Shown here: piece after piece, positions 24,517-34,569 of the stretch
How the letters are laid out: each line of letters begins with the position of its first letter
Numbering within the stretch: position 1 is the stretch's first letter
DNA from: JAQIBY01 sp963676165
Lineage (GTDB): Bacteria > Bacteroidota > Bacteroidia > Bacteroidales > ML635J-15
DNA length: 64,000 nucleotides
Direction: 5' to 3'
Assembly: GCA_963676165.1 (NCBI GenBank)
Contig: OY781043.1
Span: forward strand, 3,844,001 to 3,908,000
Translations under genes and position numbers: made by a program
The notes under the pieces: model-generated
What the model saw: only the letters and a program-made list of their open reading frames with translations
Databases searched by the model: none
What the model was told of the DNA's origin: nothing

Positions 24517-26145
24517 TTAGACCTCTAAACTTGTAAGTTGAAATTTCTCAACATCAAAAAGACCTTTGTCTCCAATTTTCAGTTTTGGAATAACCAGAAG
24601 TGCCATAAATGCCATTGTCATAAATGGAGCTTTTAAACTGCATCCAATCTCTGATGTCTTTTTGGAAATTGCTTCGTATGCTTCTGAAACTAATTCAAAG
24701 TTTTCATTGGACATTAATCCGGCAACAGGTAGGGGGAGGTGATACATTTCATTTCCATCATAAAGCGCAAGTCCACCTTTTGAGTCAATGAGTCGGTTTA
24801 CGACTTTTGTAATGCAACTGTCATCTGCACCAATTGCAATAATGTTGTGAGAATCATGAGCGACCGTTGATGCAATTGCACCTCTGGAAATGTCAAAACC
24901 CTGGATGAATCCTATGCTTGGTTTTGGGTCGGATTGATAACGATTTATAACAACAATCTTGTTAATGCCCATTAATGGATCGGTATAAACTACTCCGTTT
25001 CTGTTTGGTAATTGATGTTCAAAACAGTCAGTAAGTAGGGAGCCGTCAAAGGCTTTTATGATTTTAAATAATCGATTGCTGCTTTCAACTTGGAAGTCAT
25101 TATCGGAAAAATGTTTGTTTAGTTCAAATTTATTGATGGGTTTGGTGTCTGAATTTGGGAATAAAATACGATTCTGATCAAACACTAATTCGCCATCTAT
25201 ATAGCATGATTGTACATTGAAATCTCGCAAATCATCAACAATGATAAAATCCGCTTTGTCTCCTTCTTGAAGTACACCAACGTCCAGTTTGTAATGTTGA
25301 ATTGCATTGAGTGAACATGCTCTGAGTACGTCATAAACATCGTGTCCTTTGTTAATTGCTCTCGCTGCAATTCTGTTAATATGGCCTTTCATTAAGTCGT
25401 CAGGGTGGCAATCGTCAGTGCAAATCATACATTTTTCAGGATGAGAGGAGAGGAGGGAATGCAGTTGTTCGAAGTTTTTTGCTGCAGATCCTTCGCGTAT
25501 TTGTATGATCATGTTCTGATTGATCTTTTCAATTGCTTCGTCAAGGCTTGCACATTCATGGTCAGTAGATATTCCGCTATGAATATATTTGTTGAGGTTT
25601 TCACCACTGAGTTCAGGTGCATGTCCGTCGATAGGTTTTCCTGCGTCTAGTGAGGCTTTTATTTTTGCATGGACTTCTTTATCGTCAAAAATCACACCTG
25701 GGTAATTCATCATTTCTCCCAAGGCCACAATTTTAGGATGTGTCAGAAGTGATGCAATTGCTTTTGAATCTAAAACGGCACCAGAGGTTTCAAATCCTGT
25801 TGCTGGAACACAGCTTGGTGCATTGAAATGCATTTTAACTGGTGAATGTTCTGCGTCATTAATCATGTATTCCACACCTTCTTGTCCTGCTACATTTGCG
25901 ATTTCGTGTGGATCCGAAACAGTTGCTAAAGTACCATGTTGGATGGCTAAACGAGAAAATTCTGTTGGATTAAGCATGCTGCTCTCTATGTGCACGTGAG
26001 AGTCAACAAAGCCTGGAATAATATAATTCGAGTAGTTTTCTTTTGTTTCAGTGATCTTTACGATCTTATTTCCATCTATTTGAACGCATCCATTAAAAGT
26101 GCGTTTGTTGATGATGTCTACAATTTTGCCGTTAATTTCTTTCAT
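24517..26145 (-). CDS. ade: Adenine deaminase
   Basis: 542 aa. A metal-dependent amidohydrolase that deaminates adenine to hypoxanthine in purine salvage. The metal-binding HVH is at residues 50-52 (FVDSHVHIESSMLNP), and the later catalytic segments DDCHPDDL and AHDSHNIIAIG fit the Ade family. Length is somewhat below the 570-590 aa usual for bacterial Ade, but both the N-terminal TIM-barrel region and the C-terminal Adenine_deam_C region are present. It is flanked on both sides by parS-like sites and is downstream of mnmG on the same strand. Confidence 0.94.
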   Translation of the reverse strand: MKEINGKIVDIINKRTFNGCVQIDGNKIVKITETKENYSNYIIPGFVDSHVHIESSMLNPTEFSRLAIQHGTLATVSDPHEIANVAGQEGVEYMINDAEHSPVKMHFNAPSCVPATGFETSGAVLDSKAIASLLTHPKIVALGEMMNYPGVIFDDKEVHAKIKASLDAGKPIDGHAPELSGENLNKYIHSGISTDHECASLDEAIEKINQNMIIQIREGSAAKNFEQLHSLLSSHPEKCMICTDDCHPDDLMKGHINRIAARAINKGHDVYDVLRACSLNAIQHYKLDVGVLQEGDKADFIIVDDLRDFNVQSCYIDGELVFDQNRILFPNSDTKPINKFELNKHFSDNDFQVESSNRLFKIIKAFDGSLLTDCFEHQLPNRNGVVYTDPLMGINKIVVINRYQSDPKPSIGFIQGFDISRGAIASTVAHDSHNIIAIGADDSCITKVVNRLIDSKGGLALYDGNEMYHLPLPVAGLMSNENFELVSEAYEAISKKTSEIGCSLKAPFMTMAFMALLVIPKLKIGDKGLFDVEKFQLTSLEV

Positions 26146-26157
26146 AGTTTTGTAATT

Positions 26158-26173
26158 TGTTTCACGTGGAACA
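26158..26173. promoter_or_regulatory. parS-like centromere site (ParB binding)
   Basis: TGTTTCACGTGGAACA; its reverse complement, TGTTCCACGTGAAACA, is exactly the B. subtilis parS consensus. It fills the 35-bp gap between mnmG and the adenine deaminase gene. Two such sites in short intergenic gaps are unlikely by chance. Confidence 0.85.
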
Positions 26174-26180
26174 TTTAAAC

Positions 26181-28061
26181 TTATCGTCCAAGATAGACAA
26201 GCAAAACGCTTATGTCAGAGGGAGAAACCCCGCTGATTCTTGATGCTTGTCCAATGGTTTCTGGTTGTATTTTTATTAATTTTTGTCTGCCTTCAGTCGA
26301 GAGTGATTGAATTTCTTCGTAATTGAGGTTGGTAATTTTAATGCTCTCTAGTTTATGCATCTTTTCGGCCATTAAGCGCTCTCTTTGAATATATCCTTCG
26401 TATTTCATTAATATTTCTGCTGCTTGAATGACTTCTTGAGTGATTTGAGTTTGTTGAATATCATTCTCTAATGGCATGATGGCAGAACGCAAATCATTAA
26501 TATGAACTTGTGGTCTCATAATGATTTTACGAAGTTTTGTTTTCTGCTTTAATGCTGAAGTGTTTAATGCTTCAAGGCTCGGATTGATGTATTCAGGCTT
26601 ACATGAGAACTCTGATGAAAACTGAATGAGATGATCGCGTTTGGAAATTTTATCTTGTAAGCGATTCATTCGTTCGTCGCTTGCTAAGCCTATTCGATGT
26701 GATAATTCTGTTAAACGAACATCAGCATTATCCTGTCTTAATAGAATGCGGAATTCAGCTCGAGAGGTAAACATACGATATGGCTCATCAACTCCTTTGG
26801 TAATTAAGTCGTCAATCAGAACGCCAATATATGCTTGATCACGATTAAGAATAAATGAATCTTTTTTGTTGTTCTTTAAATGAGCATTTATTCCTGCAAT
26901 TAAACCCTGTGCCCCGGCTTCTTCATATCCTGTTGTTCCGTTGATTTGTCCTGCAAAATATAAGTTGTCGATTATTTTAGTTTCAAGCGTCGCTTTAAGA
27001 TGAGTAGGGTCAAAGAAGTCATATTCAATCGCATAACCAGGTCTGAAAATGCGTACATTTTCAAATCCTTTTATCTTTTTTAATGCTGCTAATTGAGTTT
27101 CCCATGGAAGGGAAGAACTGAATCCATTTAGGTAATACTCAATGGTATTAACACCTTCAGGTTCAAGAAATAGTTGATGTGAATTCTTGCCTGGAAAGGT
27201 TTGGAGTTTAGTTTCTATGCTTGGACAATATCTTGGCCCAATGCTTTGAATGGTTCCGTCATAAAGTGGACTGAATTTTAAACCTTCATTGAGTGTGTCA
27301 TGCACTGCTTCACTCGTTTCACAAATATAGCATGATCGTTGTTTCAAAAACGGAAGTTTCTTTTGATCGTGCATGAACGAAAAAGCTTGGATGTCTGAAT
27401 CCCCTTTTTGTTCTGTGAGTTGAGAAAAATCAACAGTTCTACCATCAATGCGCATGGGTGTTCCTGTTTTCATTCGTCCAACATTGAAACCATAACTTGC
27501 AATTTGTTCTGCTAGTCCAAATGAGGCTGGTTCAGAAACACGCCCACCTTTAATGCGTTTTTGCCCTACATGCATTAATCCGTTGAGAAAAGTTCCATTG
27601 GTAAGAATGATGGATTCAGCCTGAAACTCAATTCCCCATTCGGTTTTAACACCACAGGCTTTATTGTTTTCAATGACAAGCTCTGTCACTGCATCTTGCC
27701 AAAAATCAACATTTGGTAATTGTTCCAGATAATCACGCCATGTCATGCTGAAAATCATTCTGTCACATTGAGCTCGTGGTGACCACATTGCCGGACCTTT
27801 GGATTGATTTAACATGCGAAATTGTATCATGGATAAATCGGTGATAATCCCACTGTATCCACCTAATGCATCGATTTCACGAACAATCTGCCCCTTTGCA
27901 ACACCTCCCATAGCTGGATTACATGACATTTGAGCAATTTTATTCATGTCCATGGTAATCAGCAATGTCGAGGAACCCATATTTGCTGCTGCAGCAGCAG
28001 CTTCGCATCCCGCGTGTCCTGCACCGACAACTATCACATCATATTTTGGAAGTAAACTCAT
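26181..28061 (-). CDS. mnmG: tRNA uridine-5-carboxymethylaminomethyl modification enzyme, FAD-binding subunit
   Basis: 626 aa, full length. With MnmE it installs the cmnm5/nm5 group on U34 of several tRNAs. The FAD-binding motif VVGAGHAGCEAA is at residues 11-22; other family blocks are CNPAMGGVAKGQIVREIDALGG, GRMKTGTP, GYAIEYDF and TSRAEFRILLRQDNAD. The C-terminal helical domain that contacts MnmE and the tRNA is complete. In many bacteria mnmG (gidA) lies near the replication origin, and here parS sites follow directly. Confidence 0.98.
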   Translation of the reverse strand: MSLLPKYDVIVVGAGHAGCEAAAAAANMGSSTLLITMDMNKIAQMSCNPAMGGVAKGQIVREIDALGGYSGIITDLSMIQFRMLNQSKGPAMWSPRAQCDRMIFSMTWRDYLEQLPNVDFWQDAVTELVIENNKACGVKTEWGIEFQAESIILTNGTFLNGLMHVGQKRIKGGRVSEPASFGLAEQIASYGFNVGRMKTGTPMRIDGRTVDFSQLTEQKGDSDIQAFSFMHDQKKLPFLKQRSCYICETSEAVHDTLNEGLKFSPLYDGTIQSIGPRYCPSIETKLQTFPGKNSHQLFLEPEGVNTIEYYLNGFSSSLPWETQLAALKKIKGFENVRIFRPGYAIEYDFFDPTHLKATLETKIIDNLYFAGQINGTTGYEEAGAQGLIAGINAHLKNNKKDSFILNRDQAYIGVLIDDLITKGVDEPYRMFTSRAEFRILLRQDNADVRLTELSHRIGLASDERMNRLQDKISKRDHLIQFSSEFSCKPEYINPSLEALNTSALKQKTKLRKIIMRPQVHINDLRSAIMPLENDIQQTQITQEVIQAAEILMKYEGYIQRERLMAEKMHKLESIKITNLNYEEIQSLSTEGRQKLIKIQPETIGQASRISGVSPSDISVLLVYLGR

Positions 28062-28100
28062 GATTTGTAATTTTCTGCAAAGTTAATGCTTTCCATGGTA

Positions 28101-29981
28101 TTAAAAACCTATTCCGATAACAAGCATATCATCCGTTTGTTCTTCTCCTTTCATGAAATTGACAATCTCATTTTCCAATGCATCTGGTATTTTTGTCTGA
28201 GAAGATTTCAATTCTTCTTCCATGAAATTTGAAAATTGTTTGAATTTATATGTTTTCCCTTTCTTTCCACCTATCTGATCGTAATACCCATCAGAACTTA
28301 AAATGAGCCAATCTCCCTTTTTAACTGAATATTCATGCATAGTTATTTCATCCGAAAAGGTCGATTTTTTACCTTGATGTACGATGTCTCCATCATTATA
28401 CAAAATGGACTTTTGTTTGTGATTTGCCAATTTTAATGATTGGGAGTTAATGCATGCAACACTCGCAGTAAATGATTCGTCGTATTTGTCTTTTGCATTG
28501 GAATATGTTTCCCACTGCGATCTCACAATCTGTAATAATTTTGATGGATCCAGTTCGTTATAATTCTCCAATACCTGATGAAATAAGTTTAAAACTGTCA
28601 GTGAGATAAATCCTCCAGGAACACCGTGTCCAGTTGCATCACCCAAAATGATAAATAATCCTGAAGGATGCTCTTTGATTAAATAAAAATCTCCACCAAC
28701 TCCATGTTTGGGTTTGTTGTAAATGAAGTGATTTAAGTTTCTGTTTGTTAAAATTTCCGGTTCGGAAATCATAAGTTTTTCTTTAACAAATCTACCATAA
28801 GCCAAACCCTCATTAATAATTCCTTGCTTTTGTTTTAATGATTTGTTCGTTTTTTTTCTGTATTGGTTGATGTAAATTGAGAAAATTAAAAATCCTAAAA
28901 CAATAATACCAGAAAGACCAGAGAGCAACAATAGTCGATTTCTATCTTGGATAGTTTCTTCTTGTTTCGAAGTAATGCGCTTGAGCTTTTCGTTGTCGTA
29001 TTTTTCCTGTATATCTGAAAGCAAAACGTGCATTTCCTGTAAATCTAAACTGTCTTGTAAGGATTGATACTTCTCAAGGTCTTTTATGGCAGCTTCATGA
29101 TTTCCTAAGGCAAGTTGTGCCTGATAGCGGAGCATATAAATGTCAGACTCAATTTTTTCATTGTAAAACTCTTTCAATAGGGGGATTGCTTTATTCAAAA
29201 AGGACAAAGCTTTTTCTGGTTGATTCCGTTCGAGGTAAATTTCACTGATACTTCGTAAAACAATTAACTGAATGTGTGGAATATCAGCCTCTTCAGCTAA
29301 ACGATAACTTTCTTCAAAAAGATTAATGGCTTTGTCGTATTCTCCAATTTCGTAATAGCATTGTGCTAAATTTGGATAAATAGTAGAGCGATAAGATTCA
29401 TATTCTTCTGTTTTTTCAATTTCTTTTAAGCATATATTGTAGTAGGAAATTGCTTTATCGTAATTCTCACTTTGTGCATACACATTGCCAAGATTATTTA
29501 GTGCATGAATCATTTTTATTGTGTCGTTATATTCACGACTAAATCGCAAAGCTATCTCGTACCACTCGATTGCCTTGGGAAAATTTTTTGCGTAGCGATT
29601 TAGTACACCCATATTGTTTGTACTATTGATTAGTATTTTCGTGTTATGACATGCTTTTGAGCTTTCATAAGCTTTGTGATAATAATTAAGTGCCGTTTCA
29701 TATTCCGATTTCCCATGAGCTAGAATTCCTTTACCATAATATAGAATGCAGTTTGCACAAGTGTCTGAATACTTTTGTGCTAAATCTTCAGCGAGTTGGT
29801 AATACTCTAATGCCAATTGATGGTCCTCGTGTGAATTTAATGATGCATGTCCAATTAAATCAGTGATATTACCAATTGTGTCCGGACTTTGCATAATTTG
29901 CATATATACTGAATCAATATTTTCAGCATGGGATCTTAGAAAAGATGCAATGACAAGAAGGAATACAAGGAGTTTTTTCAA
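28101..29981 (-). CDS. TPR-containing SpoIIE-type PP2C phosphatase, membrane-bound
   Basis: 626 aa. A signal peptide (KLLVFLLVIASFLRSHA) is followed by about seven TPRs (residues 60-320, periplasmic), a transmembrane helix near 350-372 (LLLLSGLSGIIVLGFLIFSIYI) and a cytoplasmic SpoIIE/PP2C serine phosphatase domain to the end. Metal-binding aspartates are in GDATGHGVPGGF, SSDGYYDQ and EEQTDDMLVIGI. The layout is that of a Bacteroidota signalling phosphatase that may act on an anti-sigma-factor antagonist or similar, but no such partner is adjacent. The first codon is TTG; no upstream in-frame ATG fits the signal peptide. Confidence 0.9.
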   Translation of the reverse strand: MKKLLVFLLVIASFLRSHAENIDSVYMQIMQSPDTIGNITDLIGHASLNSHEDHQLALEYYQLAEDLAQKYSDTCANCILYYGKGILAHGKSEYETALNYYHKAYESSKACHNTKILINSTNNMGVLNRYAKNFPKAIEWYEIALRFSREYNDTIKMIHALNNLGNVYAQSENYDKAISYYNICLKEIEKTEEYESYRSTIYPNLAQCYYEIGEYDKAINLFEESYRLAEEADIPHIQLIVLRSISEIYLERNQPEKALSFLNKAIPLLKEFYNEKIESDIYMLRYQAQLALGNHEAAIKDLEKYQSLQDSLDLQEMHVLLSDIQEKYDNEKLKRITSKQEETIQDRNRLLLLSGLSGIIVLGFLIFSIYINQYRKKTNKSLKQKQGIINEGLAYGRFVKEKLMISEPEILTNRNLNHFIYNKPKHGVGGDFYLIKEHPSGLFIILGDATGHGVPGGFISLTVLNLFHQVLENYNELDPSKLLQIVRSQWETYSNAKDKYDESFTASVACINSQSLKLANHKQKSILYNDGDIVHQGKKSTFSDEITMHEYSVKKGDWLILSSDGYYDQIGGKKGKTYKFKQFSNFMEEELKSSQTKIPDALENEIVNFMKGEEQTDDMLVIGIGF

Positions 29982-30038
29982 AACAGTTTCTTTTGGTTTG
30001 CTTAAAGTTACAAAATATAAATACTATTTTTGCTATCT

Positions 30039-31160
30039 ATGTGTAAGAAATTGAATCAAATAGCAATAAGCATCTTGCTTACTTTCAGTCTCGTGCTAGG
30101 CTCAGCAAGTGTTAAAGCCCAATTCAACGATTCTGTTTTTGTTTCGAAACAAGATCAATTTGAGCAAGCTGAGCTAGTATTAGATTTCAATAGTTTTGGT
30201 TATTTCCTGAACCAAGAGTATTTCAATCCAATGGTGTATTCATTTACGGCTGCAGGATATCACATAACTCCGAAACTGACATATCAAATTGCGGATAATA
30301 TTCAGATTAGCACTGGCTTTTATTTGTTGAATTCGCTTGGACGAGATAACTTGCTTGAAGTTATGCCGATTTTTAATCTTTTGTATTCTCCATTTAACAA
30401 TCTAACACTTGAGTTTGGAAGTTTTCAAGGAGGATTAGATCATCAGTTACCCGAACAAGTTTATTCGTATTACCAAGCGGTAACAATGAGTAACGAAGAA
30501 GGAATTAGAGCAAAATTTGAAAATCAGCGTGTTTTCTTTGATGTGTGGTTGGATTGGAGACAATTGACTTTTCCTTTAGATGATCAAACTGAAAAAATAT
30601 TTGGAGGCTATCATATTGCATGGAATCACAAGATTGGTGAAAGTCGGATGGAATATTTTACACAGATGATCGCTTACCATAATGGGGGACAAGACCTTTC
30701 CATTTCTCATGCAGTTACAACATACATGAACCTTGTTAATGGTTTTCATATTAGCAAACAAATTTCTGATAATTTTTCATTAGGAAATAAGAGCTTCTAT
30801 GTGCAGTTTTTAAATACAATTCCACGATCCAATTTCCCTTACAATATGGGGTATGGTTTGGCTAGTGAGTTTCAAGCGAGATGGAAATTCATTTCCGGTA
30901 AAGTTGGTTATTGGTATGGAAATCGTGCCTATCAGCTTTTGGGCGATTTTCAGTTTTCATCAGTTTCAGAGAAATCCAATTATATTATTCAAAATAAACG
31001 CAATGTGCTTTATTCTCATTTGGATGTTCAAAAAGTATTTTTCCCGGGTTTAACCATGGGAATGAGAGCTGGAGTTTATCATAGTTTTAATGTTGAAAGT
31101 ACCGATTTTTATATTGGAATACTCATGCGTTTTGATCAAAATTTTGTTTTGAAAAAATAA
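30039..31160 (+). CDS. Predicted outer-membrane beta-barrel protein
   Basis: 373 aa from the ATG at 30039; a TTG at 30030 would add three residues. The signal peptide is MCKKLNQIAISILLTFSLVLGSASVKAQ. The rest is rich in alternating aromatic strands (YQIADNIQISTGFYLLN, MEYFTQMIAYHNGG, TMGMRAGVYHSFN, FYIGILMRFDQNF) and ends in a near-C-terminal aromatic, consistent with a mid-sized barrel. I do not recognise the family. It is divergent from the SpoIIE phosphatase with a short gap and upstream of two MORN lipoprotein genes. Confidence 0.7.
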   Translation: MCKKLNQIAISILLTFSLVLGSASVKAQFNDSVFVSKQDQFEQAELVLDFNSFGYFLNQEYFNPMVYSFTAAGYHITPKLTYQIADNIQISTGFYLLNSLGRDNLLEVMPIFNLLYSPFNNLTLEFGSFQGGLDHQLPEQVYSYYQAVTMSNEEGIRAKFENQRVFFDVWLDWRQLTFPLDDQTEKIFGGYHIAWNHKIGESRMEYFTQMIAYHNGGQDLSISHAVTTYMNLVNGFHISKQISDNFSLGNKSFYVQFLNTIPRSNFPYNMGYGLASEFQARWKFISGKVGYWYGNRAYQLLGDFQFSSVSEKSNYIIQNKRNVLYSHLDVQKVFFPGLTMGMRAGVYHSFNVESTDFYIGILMRFDQNFVLKK

Positions 31161-31235
31161 TTTCTTTTGATTTTTGAGAGAAACACATTATGAATTATCT
31201 TCGTTATGCTAAAAACAATTAAATAAATTCATCCA

Positions 31236-31682
31236 ATGAAAAGGACACTGCTATTCGTTTTTATGCTTTCAATTCTCACGATAATATCCTGTAAAGGTGA
31301 TATCAGAAAAGAAGTTACAATTACATACGCCGATGGAGATCCACAAAAAATAGAACATTGTGAGTACCTTGGTAATAAGAGAATTGTTCATAAAGTTGAA
31401 TATTTTTACCCTGATGGTAGTTTGGAAAGTGAATATGAGCTAAAAGATGGGAAAAAGCACGGTAAACAAGTTTTCTATTACAGACACGGACAAATTAAGC
31501 TCGAAGAAACCTATGAAAACGGTATGCTAAATGGGAAATCTGTTGAATATTATGTAACAGGAAAACCGAGTTATGAGGCATCGTATAAAAACGACATTCC
31601 ACATGGTGAGTGGAAATATTACGATGATAAAGGTGAATTGTATTTAACTCAAAAATTTGAAAATGGAACGCTTATCAAATAG
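31236..31682 (+). CDS. MORN-variant (YwqK-type) lipoprotein
   Basis: 148 aa. Lipoprotein signal MKRTLLFVFMLSILTIISC with lipobox cysteine at residue 19. Four MORN_2-type repeats follow (YYPDGSLESEYELKDGKKHGK and similar). It overlaps the next gene, also a MORN lipoprotein, by 20 bp, and the two are probably translated as a pair. Function unknown; the annotation 'antitoxin YwqK' often attached to this family has no support here. Confidence 0.85.
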   Translation: MKRTLLFVFMLSILTIISCKGDIRKEVTITYADGDPQKIEHCEYLGNKRIVHKVEYFYPDGSLESEYELKDGKKHGKQVFYYRHGQIKLEETYENGMLNGKSVEYYVTGKPSYEASYKNDIPHGEWKYYDDKGELYLTQKFENGTLIK

Positions 31683-32169
31683 TTTTTTCTTAGTAGTAAT
31701 TCTTGCATTTGTAACAATGCAAATGGCTTGTTCACAAAATGTTAATACGGGAAATCAATCTGAAATGGTCGATACCTTAGGTGGACAATTTGAACGAATC
31801 ATTCATGATTATTATGGTGATACAGCTGTAAAAACTGTGCGCTATCATTCTACAGACAAAGATTATCTAGAGGTAATTTATCATCCTACGGGTGAAAAAT
31901 ACATGGAAGGATGGGTTAAGAATGGCGAACGTATAGGACAATGGATTTCATTTTATCCCAATGGGACAGTTTGGAGCTATGGTGAATATGAAAATGGGAA
32001 ACGCACAGGTGAATCCGAAGCATATTTTGAGAATGGCAATGTTCGGATAAAGCAAAATTTCTATGAAGATTTACCAGATGGAACCTGGAAATTTTATCGT
32101 GAAAATGGCGAATTACAACTTGAAGTTGAGTATAATAAAGGCGAAAAAATCTCTGAAATCACTTATTGA
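31663..32169 (+). CDS. MORN-variant (YwqK-type) lipoprotein
   Basis: 168 aa from the ATG at 31663 (a TTG at 31657 is a weaker start). Lipoprotein-like signal MERLSNSFFLVVILAFVTMQMAC with cysteine at residue 23. About five MORN_2 repeats (YHPTGEKYMEGWVKNGERIGQW, NGTVWSYGEYENGKRTGE). It overlaps the previous MORN gene and, at the 3' end, overlaps the convergent SLC12-type transporter gene by 7 bp. Confidence 0.85.
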   Translation: MERLSNSFFLVVILAFVTMQMACSQNVNTGNQSEMVDTLGGQFERIIHDYYGDTAVKTVRYHSTDKDYLEVIYHPTGEKYMEGWVKNGERIGQWISFYPNGTVWSYGEYENGKRTGESEAYFENGNVRIKQNFYEDLPDGTWKFYRENGELQLEVEYNKGEKISEITY

Positions 32170-34391
32170 ATTACCTTCTCTTTGTTTGAGAAGACATACA
32201 GCATATTTCCTAAATTGTCATACTCGTTAAACTTACGGATATTCTCTTTTGAGAATTCTTCTTTTGATAAGCCTACAATGCATAAATCAGCATCGCTAGA
32301 GTATTTTGCAATCGTATCTGCTCTGTGATTTTCATTTTCCGCATTAACAATTTGCACATTCTTTGGTGAAATTGGTAAACGTCCAGATTTTATGAGTTGT
32401 AGCAATTGATCTCTTTCTGTTTCGCCTGCAGACTTAGGATATACAGTGAAAATTCGAATTAACCCTTTTTTCCATTCCGGATGTCCTAAGATAATGTATG
32501 CCAGCAAGATCATAGTTGTTGCATTTTCAAAATCGTGACTCGAAATCCAAAGATGTATCTCTTTCCGATATCCAAATCCTTTATAGGATGTATTCAAAAT
32601 ACAGATGTCAAAATAAGCGGATTCTATCAGATTCAAATTGTCTAAAACAACATCCATACTTTCTGGTTCTGAACGACTGAATTCAAAAAGTATCAGGTTG
32701 TTATTTCGTCCAGATATACTTGATAACTGAATGGTTTGTGCAATGGCAGAGGTGTAGGATGGAGAAATAATTGTATCAAGATACACTCTACTATTGCTTC
32801 CTTTCGATAAATTTAATAAGCGATTTAATGACTTCACAGACTCATCAGTGGTTTCTTTATTAAGCATTCCCGGAATATAGTGAATATACGTTCCAAAACC
32901 ATGTTTGTGTGAAAACCATCGCATTAGGTCATAAGCTGATCGGCGTTTAAAGGTATCTTCAGAAATACAAATTGCAAAAGGTCTCCATTCGTTTTCGTCT
33001 TCTTGACTTCCTGCGCGTTGAGCCATAAGTTGTAAACTCCTGCTCAATTGAAAAATTACACCTTTGAATAATTTCTGAAAACCTTCTTTATGATTAGATT
33101 TTGAGATGTTTATCAAGTAATAGATAAAGCTGACAATCAATAAAGATGCTGCTGCATACAAACTATTCATTTTAAACATTACCCAGAAAGACAAAACCAT
33201 CCCGATTGCTGAAATAATCCAATGCGATTTAAATGTTGGTCGGTAGGATGGGTCAGAGGCAAAATGCTCCAGAAAGGAAATCATACAGATAGCTCCATAA
33301 GTAAAAATGAAGATCATGGATATTATCTCTGCAACAAAATCTAATTCACCAATGGCTACAAATGTAGTCGCAATAAGAATGCTAATAATGGAAGCATTGA
33401 TGGGTTCGTTGTCTTTTTTCTTTCCCCGAGATAACCAGCTATTTAAACGAGTGGTTGGAAGTATTCGGTCAAAACCCATTGCTTGTAAAGTTCTTGGAGC
33501 TACCATAATGGAACCTAAAGCAGAAGATAAACTTGCTGCTGCTAGTCCTATTGGAATGATAGGACCCCAAATAGCAATGCGTTGCATAATTAATTGGTCA
33601 GAATCTAATGCTGATGCAGGTGCACTGATTGCCAGTTTGTAAGCTGCCAAAATATAAACTAGCATTCCTATAATTGTCGCCCAAATTGTTCCACGTGGTA
33701 TGGATTTTTGTGGTTCTCGCAGATCACCTGAAAGTCCTAAGCCGGCAGCTAATCCTGTAAAAGCCGGAAAGATAATGGTAAAAACAAAGAAAAAGCTTGC
33801 ACTATTTTCTGTCGTTGCATTTAATTGATATGTCATTCCTTCTTCAATTGGACTTCCCATGAAAAAGGAGATTAATGAAATGAAAAGAATAGCGACAACA
33901 AAATACAGGGCTTTCATTCCAACATTAGCACCTCTAGTGAGCATGAGAATACTGAGTAAAGCCATCATAGGAAGACTAATGTATCGATTATCATCAATGA
34001 CAATTCCCAATTTTTGTTGGATAATATCAAAAAGCGGAGTAAAAGCTTCACTGAAAGCAATAACATAAAAAGCGATACTAATTGCTTGACTTAAATAGAG
34101 TGCAATACCTATGGCTCCTCCAATGTTGAATCCAAAAGATCTGGAAATAATATAATAAGCTCCTCCCCCTTGAACTTTTTGGTTTGTCGCAATTTCTGCA
34201 ACTGCCAAAGCTGTTGGAATGGTAATTAAGTGTCCTAAAACGATGATTCCAATTGTGCCTACAAAGCCAATTTGACCGACTGCCCAGCCGAAGCGGAGAA
34301 ATAATACAGCTCCCAATATTGTAGATAAAGCTGTGAGAAAAACCGGTAGAGTACCGAAATTTGCCTTTTTATTTACTAAGCCCGATTTCAT
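32163..34391 (-). CDS. SLC12-type (cation-chloride cotransporter-like) amino acid/ion permease
   Basis: 742 aa. Residues 10-440 hold about 12 membrane helices of the APC superfamily; FLTALSTILGAVLFLRFGWAVGQ and GGGAYYIISRSFG are the first-helix and substrate-site blocks shared with the NKCC/KCC (SLC12) family. The remaining 300 residues form a cytoplasmic domain like that of eukaryotic cotransporters. In bacteria the substrate of these proteins is not known; Na/K/Cl cotransport or amino acid transport are both possible. It is a single gene, convergent with the MORN lipoproteins. Confidence 0.85.
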   Translation of the reverse strand: MKSGLVNKKANFGTLPVFLTALSTILGAVLFLRFGWAVGQIGFVGTIGIIVLGHLITIPTALAVAEIATNQKVQGGGAYYIISRSFGFNIGGAIGIALYLSQAISIAFYVIAFSEAFTPLFDIIQQKLGIVIDDNRYISLPMMALLSILMLTRGANVGMKALYFVVAILFISLISFFMGSPIEEGMTYQLNATTENSASFFFVFTIIFPAFTGLAAGLGLSGDLREPQKSIPRGTIWATIIGMLVYILAAYKLAISAPASALDSDQLIMQRIAIWGPIIPIGLAAASLSSALGSIMVAPRTLQAMGFDRILPTTRLNSWLSRGKKKDNEPINASIISILIATTFVAIGELDFVAEIISMIFIFTYGAICMISFLEHFASDPSYRPTFKSHWIISAIGMVLSFWVMFKMNSLYAAASLLIVSFIYYLINISKSNHKEGFQKLFKGVIFQLSRSLQLMAQRAGSQEDENEWRPFAICISEDTFKRRSAYDLMRWFSHKHGFGTYIHYIPGMLNKETTDESVKSLNRLLNLSKGSNSRVYLDTIISPSYTSAIAQTIQLSSISGRNNNLILFEFSRSEPESMDVVLDNLNLIESAYFDICILNTSYKGFGYRKEIHLWISSHDFENATTMILLAYIILGHPEWKKGLIRIFTVYPKSAGETERDQLLQLIKSGRLPISPKNVQIVNAENENHRADTIAKYSSDADLCIVGLSKEEFSKENIRKFNEYDNLGNMLYVFSNKEKVIQ

Positions 34392-34569
34392 AATCCCTTT
34401 ATTTCTTGTAAAGATAATTTTTCATTCCAATTTTTCAAACCATTAAAACTTTGCTTTGTTGTGAATGCTTGACTAAAATTTACTTCAATTTTTTACAAAT
34501 ATCGGGTTATTAACAGACCCTTGTTTAAATTACGGTTAATTCTTGATGATTATCGACAATTTATGTCCA

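Noticed and set aside
30025..30032. Promoter element TATTTTTG before the barrel gene
   Set aside because: The nearest upstream TTTG is 24 bp away, outside the 17-20 bp usual range, so it was not listed.
33687..33702. A third parS-like site (TGTTCCACGTGGTATG)
   Set aside because: It matches only 13 of 16 positions and is inside the SLC12-type coding region, where it reads as ordinary codons.
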